64,000 nt of DNA from CAZSMK01 sp964608095 (GCA_964608095.1 CAZSMK010000026.1:62001-126000); one strand, 5' to 3'. Counted from the stretch's first letter, positions 18,191 through 27,365 are shown. Notes: generated by a model from the letters alone, not told the origin. Translations and numbers: made by a program.

Positions 18191-18787
18191 ATGAAACTTG
18201 AACGTGTGTTTTTAGATGTCGCGACACAGCAGGATCGCATGATCCCCGGCGGCGCCTACTACGTACCAGGTGCGGAAACCATCGTGCCACTGCTCCAAAA
18301 GTTAAAAGAGTTCGCTGTAAAAAACGATGCGCTTATTATTTCTCCCGTTGATGTCCACAACCTCGCCGACTCCGAATTCTGCGACCACCCTTCTCATTGC
18401 GTGAAGGGTACCCCGGGTCAGGAAAAAATACCGGAAACTCTCGCAGAGAACCGAACCATAGTCGGCCTCGTAGCGGAATCCGACTTTAACCCAGCCCCCT
18501 ACCAGCAGATTATTATCTACAAGACCGACTTTGATCCTTTCAGTAATCCGAACCTCGAGGGAATTCTTTCAAAACTGCACGTCGAAGAGTTATGTATTTA
18601 CGGCATTGCTACGGAAGAAGATATAAGAGCAGCCGCCATCGGCGCCGCAGAACGAGGATATCACGTCACTGCCTTTAAAGATGCGATAAAAGCCGTAAGA
18701 GAAGACGAGGGAGAGAAAGCCATCTTCGAGATGATGGCCCTGGATATTGAAATGATCTCGGCTCGTGAACTCCTCGAGATGGAGTAG
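18191..18787 (+). CDS. Cysteine-hydrolase (isochorismatase) fold protein lacking the catalytic Cys
   Basis: A 198-residue protein with the isochorismatase/nicotinamidase fold. The usual Asp-Lys-Cys triad would be Asp9 (FLDVATQQD) and Lys111 (IIIYKTDFDPF). The nucleophile position in the motif normally written G(V/I)ATDxCV reads GIATEEDI, giving Asp144 instead of Cys. The metal-site region VDVHNLADSEF is kept. So this copy is probably not a normal amidohydrolase; it may bind a ligand, use other chemistry or serve as a regulatory subunit. It follows panB by 30 bases with a GAGAGAT-type site. Confidence 0.75.
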   Translation: MKLERVFLDVATQQDRMIPGGAYYVPGAETIVPLLQKLKEFAVKNDALIISPVDVHNLADSEFCDHPSHCVKGTPGQEKIPETLAENRTIVGLVAESDFNPAPYQQIIIYKTDFDPFSNPNLEGILSKLHVEELCIYGIATEEDIRAAAIGAAERGYHVTAFKDAIKAVREDEGEKAIFEMMALDIEMISARELLEME

Positions 18788-18816
18788 CCCGCTATACGAC
18801 GAAAGCACGTTTGCCT

Positions 18817-19584
18817 ATGGAACCAAAAGTCATTGTCATTTTACCTGCCTACAACGAAGAAGAGAGCATAAACCGGCTCTTTGAAGGGTTTAGCCGAATC
18901 GTACCACACCTCGGCGACTACGAAATCATCCTGGTTAATGACGGCAGCACCGACAGAACCGTTCAACAGGCTGAAGCATGGCGCGAAAAACTGAATCTCG
19001 TCATCGTACACCACGAGAAAAACAAAGGGCTCGGTCCCGCTATCAAGACCGGTTTATACCACGCAATCGGCCATTCAGTCACCGGCAGCGACCCGATCGT
19101 ATATATGGACGCAGACTGTACCCATCCGCCCTCGTATGTGCCGGAATTGGTGGCACAGGTCAAGGATGGAGCGGACATGGTGATTGCGTCGCGGTTCTTA
19201 CCCGGAAGCAAAGAAGTCGGGGTACCGCTCATGAGGCGCCTCTACAGTCGCGGCGCACGATTCCTCTTCCACTTGTTACTGCCCCTACCCGGCGTCACGG
19301 ATTTCACCTGCGGATTCAGGGCATACCGCTCGGGTTTGATCAAGAACGCGCTCGAACGTTTTGGCGACGCCATCATCGAACGAACCGGGTTCGCCTGCAC
19401 CGACGACCTCCTCGTCAACCTCGCTACCTTCGATATTTCCATCGCCGAGATTCCCTTTACTCTACGTTACGACCGTAAGAGAGGACAGAGCAAACTCAAA
19501 CTGCTGCTCACGATAAAGGAGACGCTTCGCATGCTCCTCAAGGCACGCAAAAAACTCCTCGCACCAAAACAGCCCTTGAACTGA
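18817..19584 (+). CDS. Family 2 glycosyltransferase, dolichol-phosphate-mannose-synthase-like
   Basis: A 255-residue GT-A enzyme: ILPAYNEEESINRL at the N-terminus, NDGSTDRT, then YMDADCTHPP (the DxD metal site) and a C-terminal FRAYRSG and RKRGQSKLKL region typical of DPM1-like enzymes that charge polyprenyl phosphate with a sugar. No membrane segment is evident. I prefer the ATG at 18817 to the TTG two codons earlier. It could supply the lipid-linked sugar used by the GT39-type and ligase proteins elsewhere in the window; that link is inference. Confidence 0.88.
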   Translation: MEPKVIVILPAYNEEESINRLFEGFSRIVPHLGDYEIILVNDGSTDRTVQQAEAWREKLNLVIVHHEKNKGLGPAIKTGLYHAIGHSVTGSDPIVYMDADCTHPPSYVPELVAQVKDGADMVIASRFLPGSKEVGVPLMRRLYSRGARFLFHLLLPLPGVTDFTCGFRAYRSGLIKNALERFGDAIIERTGFACTDDLLVNLATFDISIAEIPFTLRYDRKRGQSKLKLLLTIKETLRMLLKARKKLLAPKQPLN

Positions 19585-19949
19585 TCCCCCACCTTTACTC
19601 TTTTTGCAAAACACTTTCCTACATCCCCGGTTTAATATTGCCGCAAAATAAAGTTATCCCTCGCATGAATTTTGAAATAACATATTTCGGCTTAAGTTCG
19701 GAATATGAGAGGGTGCTCCTTGATGCGTTCCTGACAGTGGATCTAAAAAAAGGTGGGTATTACTTTAACATACTACAATGACTACGCTTATGACTGACGG
19801 GCTTTCAAATCCTGTTGATATAACTATCCGATTCTGTTAGTAAAGCCATGCTGTTTAATTGGAGTACTCTGACATAAATAACACCAGCGACACAAAGGAC
19901 ATAAAAACAATTGCCGTTGGAGAGATCCTCTTTGTGTCAAGGAAATAAG

Positions 19950-20028
19950 CCTTTTTGATCCTTGAGGTCGCTGCAGTCCTTCGGATCCCTGTTGTCCTTT
20001 TGCTCCTTTGGGTCCTTTTGATCCTTGA
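19950..20028. repeat. 9-bp-period microrepeat beside tRNA-Leu
   Basis: On the minus strand this tract reads as eight or nine units of 9 bases with consensus AAGGAnnnn (AAGGATCAA, AAGGACCCA, AAGGAGCAA, AAGGACAAC and so on). It lies in the 454-base gap between the GT2 gene and tRNA-Leu, just downstream of the tRNA in its own direction. Two shorter 9-bp-period tracts occur at 56294-56329 and 60737-60772. The period of three codons keeps a frame open, but nothing suggests translation. Confidence 0.65.
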
Positions 20029-20038
20029 TAAAAAAAGA

Positions 20039-20125
20039 TGGTGCCGGAGGCGGGATTTGAACCCGCACAGGCTTGCGCCTACTAGACCCTGAACCTAGCG
20101 CGTCTGCCAGTTCCGCCACTCCGGC
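20039..20125 (-). tRNA. tRNA-Leu (anticodon CAG)
   Basis: The minus strand folds as a class II tRNA of 87 bases with encoded CCA. The 7-bp acceptor stem is GCCGGAG/CTCCGGC, and the anticodon stem CUAGG/UCUAG holds loop UUCAGGG, giving anticodon CAG for Leu CUG codons. A long variable arm (GTAGGCGCAAGCCTG region) and T arm GCGGGTTCAAATCCCGC follow. No integrase or duplicated 3' end is seen nearby. Confidence 0.97.
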
Positions 20126-20201
20126 ACCAGATGTGTACCTTTAGTATCCTCTATAATGCCCTCCCGAGGCAAGGGTTTTTTATCCCGGGCGAAGGTATCC
20201 G

Positions 20202-21578
20202 TCAGCCTTCCTCTGGTTTAGTAATCCTGCCGAAAAGTCTTTTAAAAAAAGAGGATGACGTAGGTTGTGCTGGATGTAAAAAGAATCGCTCGATTTCGTT
20301 CAAAACCTGCTCGCCTTCGGCGCGTGCACGGTTATCCGGCGCATAGCGCGGAGGAGCCACCAGCCATTGGATAAACGGCTGCATGGTTCTCTCGAACGAG
20401 TAGTGCTCGAGCACGTATTCCCGTGCAGATTCACCCCGTTGCTTGAGCGAATCCCTGTCCAGCGATGCAATTGCGAGCAACACCTTTGTCAGCGATGCCG
20501 GCTTGCCCTGCTCAAACTCGCAGACATGCCCCTTTTCGATAAGGTCTTTAACAAACTCGCACAAGCCCGTGCTTACCACGGGCAAGCGGTGAGCGAGGAA
20601 ATGCAGCACACGGTTGCGGCTGCCAATCTCTGCTTCATAAATACGGCGATCTACGTTTATGCCCACATCCGCCGCGGCAAAAAATCCTTCCACTTGCTCG
20701 TTGGGAACCCACCCTTTCAAGATAAACCGCTCCTTGTACTCAGATTGTTCGATCAGGCGGCTAAAATCCTCAAATACCTTCTCGTTGTAATGTGGTGTTC
20801 CGCCGCCTATCGAGACATATTTCAGCCTCGGATTTTTCGCCATCGCTCCCTCAAGACCTTTAACGAGTGTCGAAACGTCGCTCCATGTATTATACGACCC
20901 CGCCCAGAACACCACGAAATCGTCATCAGCAACCTCTTTCCCGCGGATAATACGCTCGGCATTCTCAGGAATATTTTCCCCGACCTCTGCGTCTATTCCG
21001 CAGGGAATGGTATGAACGAACTCGTAGCCGACGGTGTGGCGATTGAGTCTACCGCAGAAGGCGAGTTGCCCTATCACACTGAATCGCTGCGGATTCGAGA
21101 CCACCGAGACCTTATCCACTCTTGCCAGAACACTCCGATAGAGTTTCCATACGTGAAAGAGTTCAGTATCGCTCTCGGGCAAGGGATAGACCGCTGCTTT
21201 TGCCTGAATTTCAGAGAGAGCATCGCCGAAAAAATCCGCCCACACCGGCGCCATATCCCGGAGTCCCGCTGCCGTCGCGACCGGAAGAAGTGAACTTACC
21301 CCGGCTATTGCATCGGGCTTGAAGCCTGCCACTATTTCCCTTACGCTCTTTTCGTCGACAAAGGCATCGTAATGGAGGTTGTAAAAATCAATATCATCGT
21401 GAGGAGTGGAATGAACTATATTCTCGGTCGGCGGATTGAGGTACGCACCCTCATTCCGTAGCCCGATAAGTATCACCCGATGCCCTGCACGCGCGGCGCT
21501 ACGCGCAAATTGCCACGTCCGGATTCCCGGTCCCGTCGTTATCTGCGCCTCTTCTATAGGTAACGGCGCGCTACCCAC
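20202..21578 (-). CDS. GT4-type glycosyltransferase
   Basis: A 458-residue GT-B protein. N-terminal region: GSAPLPIEEAQITTGPGIRTWQFARSAARAGH; C-terminal donor domain: VVFWAGSYNTW, LILKGWVP-like segment, ADVGINVD and the EIGSRNRVLHFLAHRLPVV stretch with the conserved Glu of GT4 enzymes. The GTG at 21578 cuts into the first beta-strand. The upstream codons read IVKVAIVG, and an AAGGAGA site lies six bases before an ATT at 21594-21596, which may be the true start. A weaker AAGGT site precedes the GTG. The sugar epimerase gene lies directly upstream on the same strand. Confidence 0.82.
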   Translation of the reverse strand: MGSAPLPIEEAQITTGPGIRTWQFARSAARAGHRVILIGLRNEGAYLNPPTENIVHSTPHDDIDFYNLHYDAFVDEKSVREIVAGFKPDAIAGVSSLLPVATAAGLRDMAPVWADFFGDALSEIQAKAAVYPLPESDTELFHVWKLYRSVLARVDKVSVVSNPQRFSVIGQLAFCGRLNRHTVGYEFVHTIPCGIDAEVGENIPENAERIIRGKEVADDDFVVFWAGSYNTWSDVSTLVKGLEGAMAKNPRLKYVSIGGGTPHYNEKVFEDFSRLIEQSEYKERFILKGWVPNEQVEGFFAAADVGINVDRRIYEAEIGSRNRVLHFLAHRLPVVSTGLCEFVKDLIEKGHVCEFEQGKPASLTKVLLAIASLDRDSLKQRGESAREYVLEHYSFERTMQPFIQWLVAPPRYAPDNRARAEGEQVLNEIERFFLHPAQPTSSSFFKRLFGRITKPEEG

Positions 21579-21664
21579 TATCGCTACCTTAACAATACTC
21601 GTTCTCCTTACACTGCCGAATTATGATAAACGTACTTTACGACACCTGAAACTTGAATAGGGGA

Positions 21665-22615
21665 TTAGTGTTGTTCCCTCATCTGCCGATACCATTCAAC
21701 GGTGCGTCGAAGCCCCTCTTCGAAGGGTACGAGCACTTCATAACCCAGGAGCCTGCGTGCTTTGGAGATATCAGCGAGAGAGTGCCGAACGTCGCCGGGT
21801 CGCGGTGGGTCGAACCGTGGCTCGATTTCCGCCTTCCCGGTATATTCCTTGATAAGGTTCAAGAGCGTGAGCAAATCGAAATTCGAGCCGCACGCGATGT
21901 TGATCACTTCACCCGCGCCGACCTCGGGCGATTGCGCCGCAAGAAGGTTGGCGGAACATGCGTTCTCCACAAAGGTAAAGTCGCGGCTCTGAAGACCATC
22001 GCCGTATATAACCGGCTGTTCATCGTCGAGAACTGCATTCACAAATTTCGGAATAACCGCAGAATACTGGCTCTTCGGATCCTGGCGCGGGCCGAAAATG
22101 TTGAAATATCTCAGGCACACGGTCTCCAGGTTAAAACAACTATAATACGCGGCGCAGTAATATTCGCCGGCAAGCTTTGAGACTGCGTAAGGACTCAACG
22201 GCATAGGAACCTGTGTTTCGACTTTTGTCCTGGACGGCTGATCGCCGTATGCCGAGGACGACGCGGCATACACGACTCGTTTGACCTTGTGTGCACGCGC
22301 CGCGTCAAGCACTCGGACGGTCCCGCCGACATTAATGTCGTTGCTCCGAATCGGGTCTTTGACTGAGCGTGGTACGGAAGGCAGCGCCGCCTGGTGAAGC
22401 ACATAATCCATGTCTTCACTCGCCTGCATAATAGTATCGAAGTCCGTTACGTCGCTCTCGATAAAGTCAAACCGGTCAATGACCTCATCTATATTTTCGC
22501 GTTTTCCTGTAATAAAATTGTCTATACCGCGGACGCTATGACCCTTGTCCAGGAGGTATCTAACAAGGTTCGAGCCGATAAAGCCCCCCGCGCCGGTCAC
22601 GAGAAAATTCGCCAC
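21665..22615 (-). CDS. NAD-dependent sugar epimerase/dehydratase (extended SDR)
   Basis: A 316-residue extended short-chain dehydrogenase: NAD site TGAGGFIGSNLV at the N-terminus, the catalytic Ser in AASSSAYGD and YxxxK in YAVSK (about residues 145-150), then LRYFNIFGPRQDP and YGDGLQSRDFTFV. The pattern is closest to UDP-glucose/UDP-GlcNAc 4-epimerase (GalE/WbpP-like) enzymes. It is upstream of the GT4-type glycosyltransferase (86 bases), so it likely supplies a nucleotide sugar for surface glycan. The substrate cannot be fixed from sequence. Confidence 0.9.
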   Translation of the reverse strand: MANFLVTGAGGFIGSNLVRYLLDKGHSVRGIDNFITGKRENIDEVIDRFDFIESDVTDFDTIMQASEDMDYVLHQAALPSVPRSVKDPIRSNDINVGGTVRVLDAARAHKVKRVVYAASSSAYGDQPSRTKVETQVPMPLSPYAVSKLAGEYYCAAYYSCFNLETVCLRYFNIFGPRQDPKSQYSAVIPKFVNAVLDDEQPVIYGDGLQSRDFTFVENACSANLLAAQSPEVGAGEVINIACGSNFDLLTLLNLIKEYTGKAEIEPRFDPPRPGDVRHSLADISKARRLLGYEVLVPFEEGLRRTVEWYRQMREQH

Positions 22616-22883
22616 TATAACACTCCTTTTTTGCAGATTGTTGAATCAGGAACCCTGAACCGGAACAATAAAGCGAACTCCCGGAATCAGCAGCCCCCAT
22701 TTTCTACTCGTCACACCCAAATATAAATACCAGAATATATTCTCCAATTCTTCCAAAGTCAAGCAAGCAACACAAGAAAGTAATCTGATAGAGGCGGGGA
22801 GGCATCAAGGAGTGCCTGCTGAAATTTGTTTTGCATTTATACAGAACTTCGCGTCACAATCATTTTTCACGAGGAGATCTTAT

Positions 22884-23444
22884 ATGGCAGAGAATACCAT
22901 GCGATACGTAATATCCATCATGGCGGCGGACAGACCCGGAATAGTCGCTGCGGTTTCCGGCGCGGTATGCGCCTTGTCGGGAAACATCGTCTCACTCAGC
23001 CAGACCGTGATAAACGACTATTTCACTATCATACTGATCGCTGATTTTCCCGAGAAAACAGCCTTGGAAACCCTGAAGGACAACGTGGAGAAAAGTGGCG
23101 CTCCGGGCGAGTTCAGCGTTATGGCGCGTTGCTATGAATCAGCAGGTGCATCGTCGGAACTCGAGTCTGCGGGCGCTGCCCAATACATGCTATGTGCGAC
23201 CGGTCTCGATAGAAAAGGCATAATCTACCAAATAAGCAAGACACTGGGCAATAAAGGGATCAATATTCTCGACATCGCCACGTATCTGCAAGGCGACCAG
23301 TTCGTGCTCGTCGCTCAGATCATCATGCCTGCAGGAGTTGATGTTCGGTTTCTACAGGACGAGATAGCCGCCATCGGGGCGAGTCACAATATCGCCGTTA
23401 CCTTGCAACACCTTGACATCTTCAAGGAAACCAATCGAATCTAA
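22884..23444 (+). CDS. Tandem ACT domain protein (GcvR-like)
   Basis: The start is the ATG at 22884 after GAGGAG, giving 186 residues. Two ACT domains are visible: residues about 5-80 (RYVISIMAADRPGIVAAVSGAV) and about 98-175 (QYMLCATGLDRKGIIYQISKTL). This two-domain form resembles the glycine cleavage repressor GcvR, which binds small ligands or other proteins rather than DNA. It precedes the DUF711 gene by 19 bases. ACT and DUF711 genes are commonly paired, so the two probably act together; the ligand is unknown. Confidence 0.85.
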   Translation: MAENTMRYVISIMAADRPGIVAAVSGAVCALSGNIVSLSQTVINDYFTIILIADFPEKTALETLKDNVEKSGAPGEFSVMARCYESAGASSELESAGAAQYMLCATGLDRKGIIYQISKTLGNKGINILDIATYLQGDQFVLVAQIIMPAGVDVRFLQDEIAAIGASHNIAVTLQHLDIFKETNRI

Positions 23445-23463
23445 AACGGGGAGGATAGAGCGA

Positions 23464-24840
23464 ATGGGCGTGTTCACGACAGAAGAAATCTTACGCACCG
23501 TTGAGATGATCCAGAAAGAAAACCTGGACGTCCGCACCGTGACCCTCGGTATAAACGTGCTGGACTGCATCCAGGCGGATATAGCGAAGATGCAGGAACG
23601 GTTGTTCAAAAAAATCGTTGACTGTGCCCGCCGACTTATTCCGGTATGTGACGAGATTTCGCGACGATACGGTATCCCCATCGTGAATAAACGCATCGCC
23701 CTCTCTCCCGTAAGCCAGCTGCTCGAACAGCATGACGAGACCGCGGCGCTGGCTCTGGCGAAAACCATTGACCGCGCCGCGCGTGAGGTGAACATCGACT
23801 TTGTCGGCGGCTATAGCGCCCTGGTCGAGAAAGGGTGGACGCGCGGCGAACAAACCTTGATCTCCTCCCTACCGCTCGTACTCTCCACGACTGAGCGGGT
23901 GTGTGCGTCGGTGAATGTGGCGTCGACATCAGCGGGTATACATGTGGATGCAGTGCGCCGAATGGCGGAGATTATTCTCGACACGGCGTCACGCACCGCA
24001 GACCACGATGGATTCGGGGCAGCCAAGCTCATGCTCTTTGCAAATATTCCACCGGATAATCCGTTTATGGCAGGGGCGTATCTCGGAAGCGGTGAGCCGG
24101 AATTCGTAGTCAACATCGGCGTATCTGGCCCGGGCGTGATAAAACGAGCCCTCGAGGTAAAATTGAAACATCAAAAAATGACCTTTACCGAGATTGCCGA
24201 GGAAATAAAAACAACTGCATTCAGGGTCACGCGGGTGGGCGAACTTATCGGCAAAGAAGTTGCCCGCGAACTGGGGGTCGAGTTCGGCATTGTCGATCTT
24301 TCTCTTGCACCGACTCCGCGTGTTCGCGACAGCGTCGGTGAGATTCTCCAGGTGATGGGACTCGAGTCCATAGGCGCACCGGGTTCTACCGCAGCAATTG
24401 CCCTGCTCAACGATGCGGTAAAAAAGGGCGGGTTGTTCGCCTCTTCATCTGTTGGTGGTCTTTCCGGCGCATTTATTCCCGTTGCCGAGGATGCCGCACT
24501 CTCCCAAGCCTCAGGTAACGGCGACCTGAGACTTGAAAAACTCGAGGCAATGACAAGCGTCTGCTCTGTCGGTTTGGATATGATAGGAATTCCGGGCGAT
24601 ACGGACGTGGATACCCTTGCCGCCCTCATTCTCGACGAGATGGCGATAGGCGTGGTGAACAATAAGACGACCTCTTGCAGATTGATTCCTGTTCCCGGGA
24701 AGAACCCAGGCGATAAAGCCGTGTTCGGCGGCCTCTTTGGTGAATGTTACGTGATGCCGGTACATCGAGCAGGAAAATCGAGCGGCTTCGTCTGCTTTGG
24801 CGGCAGAATCCCCGCACCGCTCAGGAGTCTCAAAAATTAA
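23464..24840 (+). CDS. DUF711 / UPF0210 family protein (PFL-like)
   Basis: The start is the ATG at 23464 after GGGGAGGA, giving 458 residues, the usual length. Family motifs include DVRTVTLGINVLDC, FVGGYSALVEKG, SVNVASTSAGIHVDAV, GEPEFVVNIGVSGPGV, IVDLSLAPTPRVRDSVGEIL and IGAPGSTAAIALLNDAVKKGG. Members have a fold related to pyruvate formate-lyase, but no proven reaction. I do not see the glycyl-radical loop of true PFL enzymes. Paired with the ACT protein upstream. Confidence 0.9.
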   Translation: MGVFTTEEILRTVEMIQKENLDVRTVTLGINVLDCIQADIAKMQERLFKKIVDCARRLIPVCDEISRRYGIPIVNKRIALSPVSQLLEQHDETAALALAKTIDRAAREVNIDFVGGYSALVEKGWTRGEQTLISSLPLVLSTTERVCASVNVASTSAGIHVDAVRRMAEIILDTASRTADHDGFGAAKLMLFANIPPDNPFMAGAYLGSGEPEFVVNIGVSGPGVIKRALEVKLKHQKMTFTEIAEEIKTTAFRVTRVGELIGKEVARELGVEFGIVDLSLAPTPRVRDSVGEILQVMGLESIGAPGSTAAIALLNDAVKKGGLFASSSVGGLSGAFIPVAEDAALSQASGNGDLRLEKLEAMTSVCSVGLDMIGIPGDTDVDTLAALILDEMAIGVVNNKTTSCRLIPVPGKNPGDKAVFGGLFGECYVMPVHRAGKSSGFVCFGGRIPAPLRSLKN

Positions 24841-25043
24841 TCTGAATCCTGAATCCCGAATTTCTTTGCAAAAGAACATGGTGTTAAGGTATACTATTTT
24901 TTAGTATAATGGTTTCTTAAAAAAACAGGGTTAAATTTTTTTCGCATCATTAATTGGGGGAAATAAAAAGGTGTTTTCAGGTTCTTTGATAGGTGAGAAC
25001 ATAGCGTAACATCAATTAAATTATTCTTTTCTCCCGATTACGC

Positions 25044-25072
25044 TTGCCAATTTTACTCTAAAACGATACTAT
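25044..25072 (+). promoter_or_regulatory. Putative promoter of the SpoIID-like gene
   Basis: TTGCCA at 25044-25049 and TACTAT at 25067-25072 are separated by 17 bp, a good sigma-70-type arrangement, 84 bases before the start codon. The 315-base gap upstream is AT-rich. It also holds a small AT-rich inverted repeat (TATACTA/TAGTATA, 24890-24908) after the DUF711 gene that could help end transcription there. Confidence 0.5.
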
Positions 25073-25155
25073 TATTCCAATTTACTGATTAACCCTCACA
25101 AACATTTCAAAAAAATCAACGGTTAGTTCTGATAATTTACTTAAGAGGTATAGGT

Positions 25156-27021
25156 ATGACGAACCAGATTACATACGAAGGTCCGTTTGGACCGAATATC
25201 CGTATAGGAATGCTCCAGAAGCAGGACGAGATACAATTCAGCCTGATCGGCACATATAAAATCGTTACAAAAGAGGGCAAGACACTCAAGACATTTGACG
25301 ATAAAAGCGGCATATTGCAATGTACTGTTGTTCAGAGTCAACCCGCGCAGCTCAAATGGCGAATAGTCATAGCCCGCTTACGTGACCACGAAACCGCCCT
25401 TGTCCGCGCTGAAGTGACTGAACGAACCCTTGCCATCAATCATACCGAGATACTGGAAGTGGGTAGCGAGGTGGTTACAACAACGGGAAGGAGATTTGAT
25501 GCCCGTGGGTTCTGGTTATGTACAGAACCTTTCTCGAGCATAGAAGAAGCACGCGAGGCGCGCTCTAAACTACCCGACTCGAGCCGATACGATATCTTGC
25601 CTGTGCGCATGAATCCCTCTTCGGGAACGCTCAAGCTGACCAGCGAAAGCAACGGGGAAAGTCTCGAAGTTAACGACAGCATCGAGCTGATACCGAAAGA
25701 TGCGACTGACTCCCGGGTGGTTCTCCACGACGTGATAGTTGGCATTTCGTATCACTGGCGTCATAAAGAGCGCCAGAAGCTACGCGGCAATCTCAGGATT
25801 ATTATAGATAACGAGGGCAAACTGACCGCCATAAATATTCTCCCCCTCGAGGTTTATCTCGTCAGCGTGAACTCATCGGAGATGATGTCGGCATGCCACG
25901 ACGAATTTCTCAAGGCACAAACCATTGCGGCTCGTAATATCGTTCTTGCCAATATGCACAAGCACCATTATGCCGATGATTTCGACCTCTGTGCCGACGA
26001 TCATTGTCAATGCTACAGGGGTTCGTCCCGCGAGACCGAGAAATCCAGAAAAGCCGTACTGTCTACCCTGAGTGAGGTACTGGTGTCCGGGCACGAGCTG
26101 TGCGATACGCGCTACAGCAAGATGTGCGGCGGATTGACCGCGGACTTCGATCGCGTCTGGTACGGCGAACCGATCGAGTACCTCGTAGGTAAGTTCGACG
26201 GCGATCCTGACTCCGAAGATATCCACTTCTACCCCGCGGATACCGAACCTGCAGCACTAAAATTTATCGAGTCCTCGCCGGATGTGTACTGTAACACTAC
26301 CAGAGGGCGGATATCCCAGTCATTGAAATATTCCGCACCCTATTTTCGCTGGAATATAACCTATAGCCGACAGGAACTTGAAAAACTCATCAACCGATTT
26401 CCAGAATATCGGGTCGGCGAGTTTCTGGATTTCGAGCCGTTGAGCCGCTCGCCTTCCGGCAGGTTGGAATATATCCTCATCAAGGGAACAGGCGGCGAAG
26501 TAATTATCGGAAAAGAGTTCGAGATTCGGCGCGTTCTTTCTCCTACGTTTCTGTACAGCGCGTGTTTTATATGGGACATCCAGCGCAACAACGGCAAAGT
26601 GGAATCAGTTACGCTCCATGGCGCCGGCTGGGGACACGGCGTCGGGTTATGCCAGATCGGCGCCGCCATGATGGCGCAACGCGGAAAAAAATACGAGGAG
26701 ATTCTCGCTCACTATTATCCACAGACCTCTCGTGCAACTATTTATGAGGAAAAATATACCCGAAAATCGTTGAAAGAGCAGCTGGGTGAAACTGATTTCC
26801 GTCCCGGCGATGCCTGCTACGAATTCTTCAACTGCTATGCCGTGGCGCAATGTCCGATTCATCTCAAGAACATCCGCCTCGAAGCAAGAAAAGAAAACGA
26901 TGAGTTCGTATTCGAACCTGTAAACGCCCCGGACATCAACCTGAAAAAGATGAAGATCGAATGCGATTTTCTGGACTTCGAGGAGAGCAGCGCAAGACCC
27001 AAAAAAGGCACCACCGGTTAA
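25156..27021 (+). CDS. SpoIID/LytB domain protein
   Basis: A 621-residue protein. The SpoIID domain (about 220-520) shows ILPLEVYLVSVNSSEMM (catalytic Glu region), FLKAQTIAARNIVLAN, MCGGLTADFDRVWYGEPIEYL, and the hallmark GHGVGLCQIGAAMMAQRGKKYEEILAHYY. SpoIID is a peptidoglycan glycan-strand lytic transglycosylase in spore formers. In Gram-negatives such proteins are poorly understood. The N-terminus (MTNQITYEGPFGPNIRIG) has no signal peptide, and several Cys residues (CADDHCQCYRG, CYEFFNCYAVAQC) suggest a cytosolic or unconventional location. No sporulation genes are in the window. Confidence 0.85.
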   Translation: MTNQITYEGPFGPNIRIGMLQKQDEIQFSLIGTYKIVTKEGKTLKTFDDKSGILQCTVVQSQPAQLKWRIVIARLRDHETALVRAEVTERTLAINHTEILEVGSEVVTTTGRRFDARGFWLCTEPFSSIEEAREARSKLPDSSRYDILPVRMNPSSGTLKLTSESNGESLEVNDSIELIPKDATDSRVVLHDVIVGISYHWRHKERQKLRGNLRIIIDNEGKLTAINILPLEVYLVSVNSSEMMSACHDEFLKAQTIAARNIVLANMHKHHYADDFDLCADDHCQCYRGSSRETEKSRKAVLSTLSEVLVSGHELCDTRYSKMCGGLTADFDRVWYGEPIEYLVGKFDGDPDSEDIHFYPADTEPAALKFIESSPDVYCNTTRGRISQSLKYSAPYFRWNITYSRQELEKLINRFPEYRVGEFLDFEPLSRSPSGRLEYILIKGTGGEVIIGKEFEIRRVLSPTFLYSACFIWDIQRNNGKVESVTLHGAGWGHGVGLCQIGAAMMAQRGKKYEEILAHYYPQTSRATIYEEKYTRKSLKEQLGETDFRPGDACYEFFNCYAVAQCPIHLKNIRLEARKENDEFVFEPVNAPDINLKKMKIECDFLDFEESSARPKKGTTG

Positions 27022-27181
27022 TTACCAGATTCTCTGAAACACCCTTTTGAATATCTTTTCTCAGAAGCAGGATTCATCTTGGTAGTTAAAATGAAGTGAC
27101 CACGCAGGGACATCACACATCTATTTCTGAAAATATCTCTTAATCTTATTAGAATCCGAGGTCAACGATCTGAGAAAAGCC

Positions 27182-27365
27182 GGGTGCATGAAGATTTTTT
27201 ATATATGCCCGCTAATTATTCTACTTGTTGTATTCGTGTCGATTCGCGTTATTCGCGGGTGAATAAATCTTTTCTCTTGCCCGCTAATTACGCTAATTAC
27301 GCCAATTTTTTTTATTCGTGCCTATTCGCGTTATTCGCGGGTGCATAATTTTTTTTGCCCGCTAA
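27182..27365. repeat. Hairpin-repeat array, left part
   Basis: Two to three repeat units. Each has a left arm ATTCGCGTTATTCGCGGG, a short spacer, then a right arm CCCGCTAATTACGCTAAT; the arms pair at 15 of 18 positions, so each unit can form a long hairpin. Spacers come in three forms: B (CATGAAGATTTTTTATATAT), A (AATAAATCTTTTCTCTT) and C (CATAATTTTTTTT), here in order B-A-C. The last right arm runs straight into the stop codon of the GxxExxY gene. The remaining bases from 27022 show nothing else. Confidence 0.9.

Noticed and set aside
20039..20125. Integration site at tRNA-Leu
   Set aside because: No integrase gene or duplicated tRNA 3' end is visible nearby.
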